64,000 bases of DNA from Mycobacterium sp. 1245111.1 (GTDB lineage: Bacteria; Actinomycetota; Actinomycetes; Mycobacteriales; Mycobacteriaceae), in the NCBI RefSeq assembly GCF_001673405.1, contig NZ_LZLV01000093.1, forward strand, positions 22,336-86,335. The letters are read 5' to 3'. Numbering within the stretch: position 1 is the stretch's first letter; every line of letters starts with the position of its first letter. Shown here piece after piece: positions 51,094 to 59,840 of the stretch. The notes under the pieces were generated by a model. The model was not told where the DNA came from and ran no database searches. It was given only the letters and a program-made list of their open reading frames with translations. A program made the translations under genes and the position numbers.

Positions 51094-51113
51094 AGTATAC
51101 CTGATCTGGTATA
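51094..51113 (-). promoter_or_regulatory. Promoter and operator of the XRE/nucleotidyltransferase pair
   Basis: On the minus strand TATACT (51099-51094) is an ideal -10 hexamer six bases before the GTG start. TATACC-TGATCT-GGTATA (51096-51113) is a perfect 6-base inverted repeat that covers the -10 element; binding of the XRE protein there would block transcription. Confidence 0.75.
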
Positions 51114-51166
51114 TCACCGACGCTGGTGCGGTAACCCGTAGCCGGGCGCATGCGACACTCGACCCC

Positions 51167-51466
51167 ATGTTGTCGGCGCCGACCGGAATCGAACGCACGG
51201 GCCCTGCCATTCGCGCGGTCCTGGCGCAGCACGCCCCCGAGCAGCTCGCCGACTTCGCCGCGCAGTTCCGCATCGCCTTGGCCACCGCCGACGACAATTT
51301 CGACCTGCGCCCAGCGCAAGCCGTCATCGACAAGTGGTGGCCGATCGCGTATCTGAGGCTGCACCCGCTGACCGAAGAGGAACGCGAAACGGTCACCCGA
51401 GTCCGAGCCGGCGACTACACGGGCCTGTGGTCAAAAGATGACGACGGAAACTGGGTGAAGCTCTAA
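51167..51466 (+). CDS. DUF6247-like protein, 99 aa
   Basis: GIERTGPAIRAVLAQHAPEQ, then LADFAAQFRIALATADDNFD, LRPAQAVIDKWWPIAYLRLH: the pattern of actinobacterial DUF6247 proteins, which often neighbour toxin-antitoxin genes. It ends in an acidic, Trp-containing tail. Divergent from the XRE gene with 79 bases between starts, so the palindrome may regulate both. Function unknown. Confidence 0.65.
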   Translation: MLSAPTGIERTGPAIRAVLAQHAPEQLADFAAQFRIALATADDNFDLRPAQAVIDKWWPIAYLRLHPLTEEERETVTRVRAGDYTGLWSKDDDGNWVKL

Positions 51467-51487
51467 TCAGTTGGCGAGTAGCGGCTT

Positions 51488-52126
51488 TCAGCAGTCAGTG
51501 AGGCGTGTACGCAGCGCCTCGACGAACGCCGGCCGCACCCCGGGCGGGACGTCGGCCACCGCTCGCCGCCGCCAACTCTCCGGCGCGGCCGCCAGCAACG
51601 GCGCGTCAGCGGGCCACCCCAACGCACCACAGTCCCGAACAAAAGCCAGACGTGCAGGCTCATCGAAAATGGCTGCATTGAACGACATTTGCGTGCTGTA
51701 CACCGCCTGCTGCAACGCATTGGGCAGCGTGTACCGGTGCCAGTCGTCGTTCTCGCAGCGGCCCTCAGCGATAGCGTCGCGCAGCATAAAACTTACGTCG
51801 AAGAGCATCACGGTGGTTGCCTGGTACCAAGAATTGACCGATTCCTGAACGCCGCCGGCGCCGCCAGCAGAATGCTCCCACGGCTGAATCTCGATACCAG
51901 CCAAATCCATTGCCGCTGCAGCGATCGCCACACAACTCGTCTCGCCAGCGGCCGGTAGGTCGTGGCGCCACCCACTACGCAACTCACCCGTGCGGGCCGC
52001 CCACAACGTCGTCAACCACAAATAGCAGCGCGCACCAACTCCGCGCGCCATCGCCGCGTCGGGTCGATCCAGCGTCGCCTGCTCAAAGCAGAACAGGGTC
52101 AGGGCATCCCACGATGAGTGCCGCAT
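51488..52126 (-). CDS. Hypothetical protein, 212 aa
   Basis: Unrecognised soluble protein with many tryptophans and mainly helical segments (GVGARCYLWLTTLWAARTGE, VQESVNSWYQATTVMLFDVS, WRRRAVADVPPGVRPAFVEA). Its ATG stands directly after the EspK-like TGA (TGAATG), so it is coupled to that gene and may be its chaperone or partner. Confidence 0.65.
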   Translation of the reverse strand: MRHSSWDALTLFCFEQATLDRPDAAMARGVGARCYLWLTTLWAARTGELRSGWRHDLPAAGETSCVAIAAAAMDLAGIEIQPWEHSAGGAGGVQESVNSWYQATTVMLFDVSFMLRDAIAEGRCENDDWHRYTLPNALQQAVYSTQMSFNAAIFDEPARLAFVRDCGALGWPADAPLLAAAPESWRRRAVADVPPGVRPAFVEALRTRLTDC

Positions 52127-54904
52127 TCAGCGCCAGCTGTCAGGTCGCACACTGAGCATCGCCGACGCCGCGTAGGCGACATCAGCGGGACGATTGTCTC
52201 GAATCGCCTGCAACCCTTCGACATACAGATACGTGGCGGTGACCGCCGGAAGCTCGTCCTTACGGTCACGGCCGCGACCCCACCGCATCGCCCACAACAT
52301 CGCGGTCGCCTGACTCAAGTCATCAGCCGTCGCGTCCCGAAAGCCCCACAGCTCACCAAACGACGTCAACGCCGCGACCGCATCGTCCTCCCGAATTGGA
52401 AGATTCCGGGCGATCTCCACCCGCGGCGACACCGCCGGCGCCGCCCGATGCTGCGCAATCAACGCCGACGTCTCATCCGTACCCTGCACAACCTCTTTCA
52501 CGTCCCCGCTCTGCCCCGGGAACAAGATCGCATCCGGATCATTCGACACCAGATACACCAACCGGCCCGCGACGCTCTCGTACTTATTGGCCAACGCCGC
52601 CAACTTCCGGCCCGCATGCTGGTTACCGTTCCAGTCCGCCGCGAACGTGTCCCGCACGGGCTGCGCGGACAACAACTCCATCCCGGCCGGCGCCGACATG
52701 CCCAACGGCAGCAACGACAACGCGTCACTGGTCGCCAAGATGTACCGCAACCGCGGCTGCAGCACATCACCAACCGCGAACACGCCAACCGCAAGCCGCG
52801 TCGACTCCCAGCCGCGCTGCCGGAACACCTTCACTAAACCGGCGAGCTGATTCTCCGCCGCCGCATACTCGGGTGGCAGACCCAGAATCCGTTCCACCGC
52901 AGAATCATTGGGCACCGTACGGCCCTTCGATGACGACACCTCGCGGGCAACGATCGCCCCACCCACCGTCGCCGGCACGGCAGCCAGCACCGGCGACACC
53001 GAACCCGCGCCACCACCCACAGCACCCCCGCCACTCATCGGAGGCATCATCGGCATACCGCCCATACCCCCCGCGGGTGCCGGCCCGCCAGTCGGATACT
53101 CAGCAAGCGCCCCACCAGCTGGCGGCTGACCCGCAACCGGGGACGGGGCAAGCGAATTCGCCGCCGCACCGTTATGCCCGTGCGCAGCAGGCTGTTCAAC
53201 AGTCGCTGGCTGCACCAGGCCGGCCTGCTGCGAAACCGGAGCGCCCGGCGGGGCCGGGTCGGCCGACAACTCAGTAACCGGAGCCGACACCGCCGGCGCC
53301 CCAGTCGTCACCGGCGCCGCCGGCGACGGAGCCCCACTAAACGACGACGACGGATTGTTCAGGCCCGGGTTGGTGTTGGCCGACGAATACGGATCCATGT
53401 GCCGCGGCCCATCGAACTGCGTGTGGACGCCATCGTGCTTACCGTCCTTGCTGTCACCATCATGACCATCGTGCTTACCGTCACCACCACCATCGGGCCC
53501 GTTGCCGTTCCCAGTCCCGTTGTCGCCGTTGCCGTTTCCGCCATCGGGGCCCTGGCCGCCGTTACCGCTCCCGTTGTCCGCGTTCTGCGCGGCCAGCAAC
53601 TTGTCCATCTGGTGCTCCGACACCGGCACACCACCACCGTGGTCGCCGCCATGCTCGCCCCCGCCGCCCATCTTGCCCATAGCATCCGTAAACGGCTTGG
53701 TCATCTCACCGAGGCCGCTGCCGCCGCCTGGCGCTTGCGGGGCCTGCGGCGGCTGCATCGGCATCTGCTGCTGACCCATTCCCGCAGGCATCGCAGAACC
53801 CAGCCCCTGTCCGCTCGCCGGCAGACCGCCCGGCTTCTGCCCACCACCGCCATCAGCACCCGCACCCGCAGGGTCCGGAGCGGAGAACTTCGGCATCGAC
53901 GACGACGAGGGAGCGGACGAGGGAGTGGACGCCGGCGGCGCCGGCGCAGCAGGGGCGGCCGGAGCCGCAGGCGCCGCCGGCATACCAGGCGCCGGCGGCG
54001 TCAAACCCGGGTTCATGTTCCCCGGCGAGTACGTTCCAGGCGGCGCGAAGTCCGTTGGAAGGCCACCGGATGAAACCTGGGGCGGCACCTCGCCGGAAAG
54101 GGACGGGACGCCGTCTTCGGAGAAGCTGCCGGAACCGAAGATGCCTGGATCGCGGAAGCCGTCGCCGATAGTGGTGGTCCCGTCCAAGCCGGACCCGGAT
54201 CCGAGGTAAGGGGAGTCAGCGGCTCCGTCGCTCATCTCTGAGGGGAGCTGTAGCGGAGGTGAGAGTTCCGGGACGCCGTCGGTGGCGGCCCCTGAGCCGT
54301 CGAAGTCGTCCTGCTTCGGAGCATCCGCATCAGGGATTTCCGGAGTGCCGGCGAAGGGCGCGGGAATGGAATCGGAGGTCACCGCGCGATCGGCCGCCGA
54401 GAGCGCGGAATCCAGCGTGCGCTTTGCGGTACTGACCATGTCCTTGCTCGATTGAAGATCAGCATCCTTGGCCTTCTGGGTCGCCCCGGCCGCCCCCTTC
54501 GCCTCCTGCTGCTCAGTGATCGTCGGCAAGCTATGAATCAACTCATGGGCCTCAACCGCGGCGTTCATCGCGGACTTAGCCGTCTTGACGGCCTCAGCCG
54601 AATACTTCGCCCAGCCAGACGCTTTCGCGAAATCCTCAGCCTGCTGCAAATGCTTGGTGATATGCAACCCCGACTGCCTCTGCAGCTCCTCGGTCGTCTT
54701 GCTGTCGGTCTCCGACTCCGCGTACTGCTGCCCATCGCGATGCACCTGCGCAGCCTTCTGCGCCTTCCCCGCGTTCTGCAAAAGGTCCTTGGCAAGGTTC
54801 GAATACGAATCCTCGCTCTCGGTCGGCCAGCTATCGCCGATCACCTCAGACGCGCAGTCCCCAGTTGACTTGTCGATCGCCATCATTACCCCCGGCGTAA
54901 TCAT
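52127..54904 (-). CDS. EspK-like ESX-associated protein
   Basis: About 925 residues. The first 190 are helical, resembling Esp/WXG-like bundles (SYSNLAKDLLQNAGKAQKAA, KTAKSAMNAAVEAHELIHSL). Residues about 200-640 are disordered, rich in Pro, Gly, Ala and Met, with an Asp/Gly/His-rich stretch (DGGNGNGDNGTGNGN, DGKHDGHDGDSKDGKHDG). The C-terminal 270 residues fold: VFRQRGWESTRLAVGVFAVG, LRYILATSDALSLLPLGMSA, resembling the C-terminal part of EspK (Rv3879c), the ESX-1 protein that assists substrate targeting. Start may be 54904 or ATG 54883 next to GGGGGT. Confidence 0.65.
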   Translation of the reverse strand: MITPGVMMAIDKSTGDCASEVIGDSWPTESEDSYSNLAKDLLQNAGKAQKAAQVHRDGQQYAESETDSKTTEELQRQSGLHITKHLQQAEDFAKASGWAKYSAEAVKTAKSAMNAAVEAHELIHSLPTITEQQEAKGAAGATQKAKDADLQSSKDMVSTAKRTLDSALSAADRAVTSDSIPAPFAGTPEIPDADAPKQDDFDGSGAATDGVPELSPPLQLPSEMSDGAADSPYLGSGSGLDGTTTIGDGFRDPGIFGSGSFSEDGVPSLSGEVPPQVSSGGLPTDFAPPGTYSPGNMNPGLTPPAPGMPAAPAAPAAPAAPAPPASTPSSAPSSSSMPKFSAPDPAGAGADGGGGQKPGGLPASGQGLGSAMPAGMGQQQMPMQPPQAPQAPGGGSGLGEMTKPFTDAMGKMGGGGEHGGDHGGGVPVSEHQMDKLLAAQNADNGSGNGGQGPDGGNGNGDNGTGNGNGPDGGGDGKHDGHDGDSKDGKHDGVHTQFDGPRHMDPYSSANTNPGLNNPSSSFSGAPSPAAPVTTGAPAVSAPVTELSADPAPPGAPVSQQAGLVQPATVEQPAAHGHNGAAANSLAPSPVAGQPPAGGALAEYPTGGPAPAGGMGGMPMMPPMSGGGAVGGGAGSVSPVLAAVPATVGGAIVAREVSSSKGRTVPNDSAVERILGLPPEYAAAENQLAGLVKVFRQRGWESTRLAVGVFAVGDVLQPRLRYILATSDALSLLPLGMSAPAGMELLSAQPVRDTFAADWNGNQHAGRKLAALANKYESVAGRLVYLVSNDPDAILFPGQSGDVKEVVQGTDETSALIAQHRAAPAVSPRVEIARNLPIREDDAVAALTSFGELWGFRDATADDLSQATAMLWAMRWGRGRDRKDELPAVTATYLYVEGLQAIRDNRPADVAYAASAMLSVRPDSWR

Positions 54905-54987
54905 CTGCTTCGATTCGCCCCAATCCTATCGCCAGCAAATGGCTATGACCTGGCCCAACGCGGGAAATACCGTTCTTTGCGAAGGAT

Positions 54988-55029
54988 TTGAAAAACGAGA
55001 CGCCGAGCTGGCAAACAGAGACGCGCAAT
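54988..55029 (+). repeat. Two copies of the dispersed motif before the protease gene
   Basis: AAAAACGAGACGCCGA (54991-55006) and AAACAGAGACGCGCAA (55013-55028), cores 21 bases apart. Between the EspK-like gene (minus) and the protease (plus, 210 bases away). Confidence 0.65.
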
Positions 55030-55189
55030 TGAGCTGGGCGAAGAACTGGTTTGCCTCTCGGCGATCGAGCGAACCGAATTTCTTCGATTCGGAGTCGACG
55101 ACGCGCGAACTGGTGCGTGGCGTGGCCATCTGCACGCGAATAACGCTTCTTGCGCGTCCGCACGCCTTCCGACCGGCCTCGGCGGCGGA

Positions 55190-55195
55190 TACAAT
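55190..55195 (+). promoter_or_regulatory. Probable -10 element of the protease gene
   Basis: TACAAT in GGATACAATTAGG, 40 bases before the protease ATG; GGAGGT stands eight bases before the ATG. No clear -35 box was found, which is normal for mycobacterial promoters. Confidence 0.45.
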
Positions 55196-55235
55196 TAGGT
55201 TGACTTATAGCCACTACCAGACGGAGGTGACAACG

Positions 55236-55955
55236 ATGAAGAAGACCATGACCGGCGGAGCGTTCTCCGCGCTGCTGGCGACCATTGCTGTCGCCGTCGC
55301 GCCTCTGGCCGCGGCCACGCCGCCGCTGCCGGCCTCGCCCGCTATCACGCCCGGCGCGGGACTGGTGTCAACCAACGCCGCAGGAAGTGAAGGCACGACC
55401 TGCACCGCTGGCTGGTTGGCGCGCGACAGTGCTGGCCGCGAGGTCATGCTTTCCGCGGGCCACTGCACCCGTGGCGGCGCTGTCTCGATCAAGTATTCAG
55501 TGACGGGCGCATACGAAAAGATCGGCGCCTTCTCATCTGCTGTGAATGAAGGTGCTTTCGGCGCAGATCGCGACTTCGGCGTGATTGCTCTGGACAGCGC
55601 CATTCCAGTCGACACTCGCATCTTGGATCGTCGCCCCGTTGTCGGAGCGACGAGCAAGGTGGCGGTGGGAGACGTTCTGTGCAAGTACGGCAGCCTGACG
55701 CAGAGACGTTGTGGCCCTGTCACCGAAGTGACGCCTTCTGAAGTCGTGTTCGCCACCGCTGGCGAAGGCGGCGACTCCGGTGGTCCGGTGTACCTCATCC
55801 GGCCCGACGGGAACGCAGTCGCGGTGGGCGTCACCGTTCGTGGCGACAGCGAGATTTCCGCAGCGGAGCTGATCGAGCCGTGGCTGAGGGATATGCGGCT
55901 GACGCTTGACACGAGGCCATCGCCCACGGCACAGCGCGCCGCATTCGGTCGGTAA
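55236..55955 (+). CDS. Secreted chymotrypsin-fold serine protease
   Basis: 239 residues. A Sec signal peptide (MKKTMTGGAFSALLATIAVA ... to about residue 27) precedes a trypsin/alpha-lytic-type domain with catalytic His76 (LSAGHC), Asp113 (DRDFGVIAL) and Ser181 (GEGGDSGGPV). Cysteine pairs C56/C77 and C149/C159 fit two disulfides. No large pro-region. It acts outside the cell. The upstream motif copies suggest co-regulation with the ESX loci, so it may process an ESX substrate or remodel the surface during mating (inference). Confidence 0.92.
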   Translation: MKKTMTGGAFSALLATIAVAVAPLAAATPPLPASPAITPGAGLVSTNAAGSEGTTCTAGWLARDSAGREVMLSAGHCTRGGAVSIKYSVTGAYEKIGAFSSAVNEGAFGADRDFGVIALDSAIPVDTRILDRRPVVGATSKVAVGDVLCKYGSLTQRRCGPVTEVTPSEVVFATAGEGGDSGGPVYLIRPDGNAVAVGVTVRGDSEISAAELIEPWLRDMRLTLDTRPSPTAQRAAFGR

Positions 55956-56089
55956 GCCCCTAACCTCCAAACGCGGCGGTAGAAACGGCCGGGTCGGACT
56001 GGTGTTCAGGCCCGGTCGTTTCGCGCGTGTAGTGCTGAGACAAGCGAATTGCCGGTTAGGTGTGCTGTCTCATGAGGTTGGTTACACGG

Positions 56090-56500
56090 TCAGGCGGGGA
56101 TGGCGTCGGTGGGTGCTGCCTGACCTTCGAGGAGGACGACGTAGCCGGTGCTGGGGCCGGTGATGCCAGGCCGCCAAGACGAGGGCACCATGCGCAAGTG
56201 GTGGCTCGCGGTGAGCCATAGATCGACTGCTGCGAAGACGGCGGGTAGCGGTGAGTCGAGTTCAGTTTCGGCGATGATCGTCTCGACGATCTCGGGTTTC
56301 GGGTCGTCGTCCCAGTACCGGGTCTCTTCGCGGATCAGCGTGGCTTCGAATGGTTGCTCTGGATTTTCTTGGGACAGTTCACATTTCATATGAACCTGAA
56401 TGTCTGGCCCGCTGTTGTTCGGTGCGGGGTCTGCGGCGGCGCGTTCGGTGTCGCTGACCTGATTCGCCGGGTTGGCGTCATGCGTCCGATTCGTCGTCAT
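56090..56500 (-). CDS. Hypothetical protein, 136 aa
   Basis: The first 35 residues are polar and disordered; the rest is a compact beta-rich domain (IQVHMKCELSQENPEQPFEA, IREETRYWDDDPKPEIVETI, STGYVVLLEGQAA). GAGAGG eight bases upstream picks the ATG at 56500. Unrecognised. Upstream lies an inverted repeat TGCTACA/TGTAGCA (56528-56559), a candidate operator. Confidence 0.6.
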   Translation of the reverse strand: MTTNRTHDANPANQVSDTERAAADPAPNNSGPDIQVHMKCELSQENPEQPFEATLIREETRYWDDDPKPEIVETIIAETELDSPLPAVFAAVDLWLTASHHLRMVPSSWRPGITGPSTGYVVLLEGQAAPTDAIPA

Positions 56501-57109
56501 GTGCCGCACCTCTCATCCATCAGTAGGTGCTACACATCAAAGCATATCAATATGTAGCAGTGCAACTACTTCGACCATTTTTGGACACTCGCCTGTTCGC
56601 AGCCGCGAATACAGCTCTGACATGCAGTAATCGAAAATGACAGCCCTCGTACTGAGGAATGATTGATACCTGCCGGGCCGCGATACAGCTTGGTCCAAGT
56701 TGTAGCAGTGCCGTAGTACGGACCACCGACGACGACGACGAAGAAGAAGAAGAACGAGGAGGAGCAGCAGCAGCGCCGCCACCACCACCACCATCACCAT
56801 CATCATCCGGACGTGAGTTGACTCGTTGAGAGATTGCCTTCTGCGGCTCATCTCGGCGCACGTCGAGCCCTTCTTCTGCGTGGTAGCGTCACCGACACGG
56901 CTCAGGATTGACCTTCTCGGTCTCCGCGAGCCTTTCCTCGAGTGCGAAATACGGCAACCTGCCCATAGGTTGGCCTCGAGAACCGCGCAAACCTCTCCCA
57001 GCACCGCCCGGGGACATCGCGCGCGTAGTCGGCAACAGCCAACCTGATTGCAGGCGCTGGCATCCAAAAGCGCTAACCCACAACCCCTTTGATGCGAATG
57101 GAGATCTCG
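56501..57109. other. Intergenic region with operator-like repeat and trinucleotide tract
   Basis: About 600 bases without a firm gene. It holds TGCTACA (56528-56534) and TGTAGCA (56553-56559) as an inverted repeat, another TGTAGCA at 56701, and a trinucleotide-run tract (56728-56808). A 56-codon frame at 56659-56829 crosses that tract but lacks a properly spaced ribosome site. Confidence 0.5.
56728..56808 (+). repeat. Graded trinucleotide-repeat tract
   Basis: 81 bases made of successive triplet runs: GAC x4, GAA x5, CGA, GGA x2, GCA x3, GCG, CCG, CCA x5, TCA, CCA, TCA x2, TCC. Read in that frame it would be Asp4-Glu5-Arg-Gly2-Ala4-Pro6-Ser-Pro-Ser3. Unlike an ordinary microsatellite, the unit changes step by step. 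Confidence 0.8.
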
Positions 57110-57616
57110 ATGACCGCTGCACTGAACCCGGGAAGACCGTTTACCGGATCCGAGCGCCAAATATTGGAGAACACCTTGCAGCTCCACCGCGACGAACTCG
57201 TGGCCACTGTGGACCGTTTGTCCGATGAGCAGGCGCGCCGGCGACTGGTGCCCTCGTTGACCACCCCGATCTCGTTGATCAAGCATTGCGCTGCCGCGGA
57301 GAGGATTTGGTTTCAACGCACGATGGCCGGCATACCCGTCGGCGAATGCGATGGCCACGCCGTGGGCGGCGACGGCAGCTTTCATGTCGCCGCGGATGAA
57401 ACTTTGCGCGATGTCATCGCCGAGTACACCGCGGCATGCGCGCGGTCCGATGCGATCGCTGCAGAACACGGCCTTGACGACACCGCTGTGCATCCACTCG
57501 TCGGCCAGGTGAGCCTTCGCTTCATCTACCTCGGCATGATCGGGGAAGTTGCCCGCCACGCTGGCCACGCCGACATCCTCGCCGAGCAGCTCCGTTCGTT
57601 TGCGAGGTCCGAATGA
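57110..57616 (+). CDS. DinB-like (DUF664) metal-dependent enzyme
   Basis: 168 residues; GGAG six bases before the ATG at 57110. Four-helix-bundle DinB/YfiT-type pattern with likely metal ligands His (LIKHCAAAERIWF, residue about 58), and the late HAGHADILAEQLR pair. Actinobacterial DUF664 members are mycothiol-dependent or related S-transferases. Probably a detoxification or housekeeping cargo gene. Confidence 0.85.
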   Translation: MTAALNPGRPFTGSERQILENTLQLHRDELVATVDRLSDEQARRRLVPSLTTPISLIKHCAAAERIWFQRTMAGIPVGECDGHAVGGDGSFHVAADETLRDVIAEYTAACARSDAIAAEHGLDDTAVHPLVGQVSLRFIYLGMIGEVARHAGHADILAEQLRSFARSE

Positions 57617-57704
57617 CTCGCGCTGGCAAGCCATTACAGTGGTTTGCCAGATGTCGCGGTCGACAGGCGAGTCATCGGCTAGGCGGGGTGGTCTGCGCCG
57701 GCCG

Positions 57705-58262
57705 TCAGGTGTGAACTTTCCAGCCGGCGACGGTCAGCGCCGGCGAAGTGGAGTTGGGACTGTCCGTGGCCGGGTCGATGAACTTCACGTAGACATCGCC
57801 TTGGCTCTGCAGGCCATACCCGATGAACCCGTGGGCGGTCTGGCCGGTGGTGACACTGCCCTGGCGCAACGGCGGCAGCTTGTTGATCTTGGTGTAGTCG
57901 ACGTTGAAATCGGCGCCCAGCCAGTGAGCGTCGTTCGGGTGGGTGAAGGGTTGGTCACCGCCGCCGTAACCGGCGACGATGTCAATGGCGTTGTAGTCGA
58001 ACGGCTTCGGCGATGTCCCGATGATCGTCAGTTCGATGACATTGCACGACCATCCACCCGCGCAGCCAGCGGGAAACCAGGACGCGCTGTCGAGTGTGAT
58101 GTCGGCCGTGGCGCCGTTGGCTGATTTGGCGTGCACCGGTTTGCCGATCTGGCCGACGGGGAAGGGCGGCTTCTCTGGATCCGCGACACCCGTCGGGGTC
58201 GACAAGCACGCTGCGGCTACGAGCGTCACCAAGGCCAGCGGGATGGTCAGACACAGGCGCAT
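57705..58262 (-). CDS. Secreted lipoprotein with Ig-like (MPT63/DUF4352-type) domain
   Basis: 185 residues. Signal peptide with lipobox VAAAC (Cys about residue 19), then a beta-sandwich: HAKSANGATADITLDSASWF, NVIELTIIGTSPKPFDYNAI, GQTAHGFIGYGLQSQGDVYV. Two more cysteines (AGCAGG, WSCNV) could pair. Similar immunoglobulin-like domains occur in mycobacterial MPT63 and DUF4352 proteins; match is by pattern. Cell-surface anchored. Confidence 0.7.
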   Translation of the reverse strand: MRLCLTIPLALVTLVAAACLSTPTGVADPEKPPFPVGQIGKPVHAKSANGATADITLDSASWFPAGCAGGWSCNVIELTIIGTSPKPFDYNAIDIVAGYGGGDQPFTHPNDAHWLGADFNVDYTKINKLPPLRQGSVTTGQTAHGFIGYGLQSQGDVYVKFIDPATDSPNSTSPALTVAGWKVHT

Positions 58263-58317
58263 AGGTCAACGCTAACCGCAGGGGCCCGGCGTTGATGAGC
58301 GTTGCCGAATTGTCCGG

Positions 58318-59415
58318 CTATCGGCGGCGGTTGAGTGCGGCAAGGGCCGCTTTGATTGCGTCACGGGTGTTGGCGTCGACCCCGATCTCGGATTCGACAG
58401 CCTCGATTGCGCTCGTCGGCACGCCGGCCGCGTTCGCGGCGTCTTCCGTGCTCAGCTCGTGGCGTTGCCTGGCCGCATATAGCTGCTGGCCGAGTGTGGC
58501 GCTGGGGGCTCGCGCAGCGCGCAGCATGAGTTCGCGGTAGGTCTTGCGGACTGCGCTGAGGGTGAGGGTGACGTCGGGAGCGCCTTTGGCGCTTTGCGCA
58601 GCGTTGGCGGCGACAGCTTCGAGCCGGCGCAGGTCGCCCAGCAGAGTCGCAACGCGGTCTTTGAACGCGGGATCGTTGGGCTCAGGCAGTGTGGCGATTG
58701 CTGATTTGATTGTGCCCAGGGCCAATTCGGCGGCGTCAGTCAGCAGAGAAGTTCGCACCGTGCTGCTGTCCGCGGACGCGCCGTTGTCGGATTCGATTCG
58801 GGCGGTCGCATTTTCGGTACCTTGCCGCCGCAAGTCGCTGATGTGGCCTTGCGGCCACTGGAGCGCGTGTTCGAGTTGTGTGCGCGTCGCGGGCCGCGGC
58901 CATCGGCGGCCTTTCTCGAACGCGGCCAGGCCGCCGGCGTTGACGATGCCGGCGCGCGCCAGGCTGCGTTGTGAGACGTTGAGTTCGTCGCGGCGTGCGG
59001 CGACTGCCGCGCCGGCGAATGCGACTCCGGGGTCGGTGACCTCAACATCCTCGGCGCTGTTGGCGTCGAGGGCGGGCTCGATGGTCACCGCGACCCCGGT
59101 GGGGCTGCCCAGGTTGAGGGCGAGTTTGTCGCGGATGGTGATGGTGGATTGGCGTTCTCCGTCGACGAAGATTCCGTTTCTGCTGCGATCGTGCGCGACC
59201 CATCCACTCACGGGATCGTGGTCGATGTGTACGTGGGTTCGGGAGATGTGCTCGTCGCCGACGATGATGTGGGCCGGTTGGTCGCGGCCGATGATGATCG
59301 GGGCGTCGGAGGGTTCGAACGTGCGGGATTGGGTCCCGGCGCGGATCTTGAGAGCGGCGGTGGTGCGCATCGCCGCCGTCTCCGGGGAAGGTGACGGTCC
59401 CTGAATGGCTTGCAT
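58318..59415 (-). CDS. FHA-domain protein with XRE-like HTH segments
   Basis: About 365 residues. FHA domain near residues 35-115: IIIGRDQPAHIIVGDEHISR, THVHI and SRNGIFVDGERQ, the phosphothreonine-reading core. Next is an HTH-like part (AARRDELNVSQRSLARAGIV, AFEKGRRWPRPATRTQ) and a second at the end (RQRHELSTEDAANAAGVPTS). FHA plus DNA-binding suggests a regulator switched by Ser/Thr phosphorylation. It is divergent from a Ser/Thr kinase gene 426 bases away, the likely partner. Start ATG 59415 (or GTG 59424). Confidence 0.85.
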   Translation of the reverse strand: MQAIQGPSPSPETAAMRTTAALKIRAGTQSRTFEPSDAPIIIGRDQPAHIIVGDEHISRTHVHIDHDPVSGWVAHDRSRNGIFVDGERQSTITIRDKLALNLGSPTGVAVTIEPALDANSAEDVEVTDPGVAFAGAAVAARRDELNVSQRSLARAGIVNAGGLAAFEKGRRWPRPATRTQLEHALQWPQGHISDLRRQGTENATARIESDNGASADSSTVRTSLLTDAAELALGTIKSAIATLPEPNDPAFKDRVATLLGDLRRLEAVAANAAQSAKGAPDVTLTLSAVRKTYRELMLRAARAPSATLGQQLYAARQRHELSTEDAANAAGVPTSAIEAVESEIGVDANTRDAIKAALAALNRRR

Positions 59416-59840
59416 AGTGATCACGCTCCCGGGGTTGCCTCGCCGCCTAATGCTACAACTAAGGGAGTGCGTAACCTAGCGCGGGTCATCCAGGCTGCTT
59501 CACTCTATCCAGGGACAGGTCGGAGTGAGTTCTGCAGAGATCGGCGTTGCCGAGCTGCCCTACCGGCCGCAAATCAGTAATTCAACCTGCTGAAATGGTG
59601 GTGCGTGACGGTGAGGATCGGCTCGCCGGTCAGGTTGCCGTCTCTGCCGTCACATGCCCCTTGGCGTGCCATACCTGTACTTAACTAAATGTGTAGCAGG
59701 GCTTCGCCGCGGCGCTTAATGGCATGCTCAGTCGGCGACGAAGTATCGCCTGGGTGTGGCGTACACACAACTTCGATTACGTGAGTACAGGACGGAGGCG
59801 TCTCGCGTTTACGGTTTAAACTTTCGTTGACGAATGAGAG
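59416..59840. promoter_or_regulatory. Divergent control region between FHA and kinase genes
   Basis: 425 bases without a gene. TGCTACA at 59451-59457 and TGTAGCA at 59692-59698 match sites before the gene at 56090-56500. TAAACT at 59817-59822, about 20 bases before the kinase ATG, is a possible -10 element for it. Confidence 0.45.

Noticed and set aside
50873..51466. Longer form of the DUF6247-like gene
   Set aside because: The extension is antisense to the XRE gene and crosses its promoter; the family match begins after 51167.
56537..57634. Long minus-strand frame across the trinucleotide tract
   Set aside because: It crosses the triplet tract (Ser/Gly runs) and lies antisense to the DinB-like gene; no ribosome site or family.
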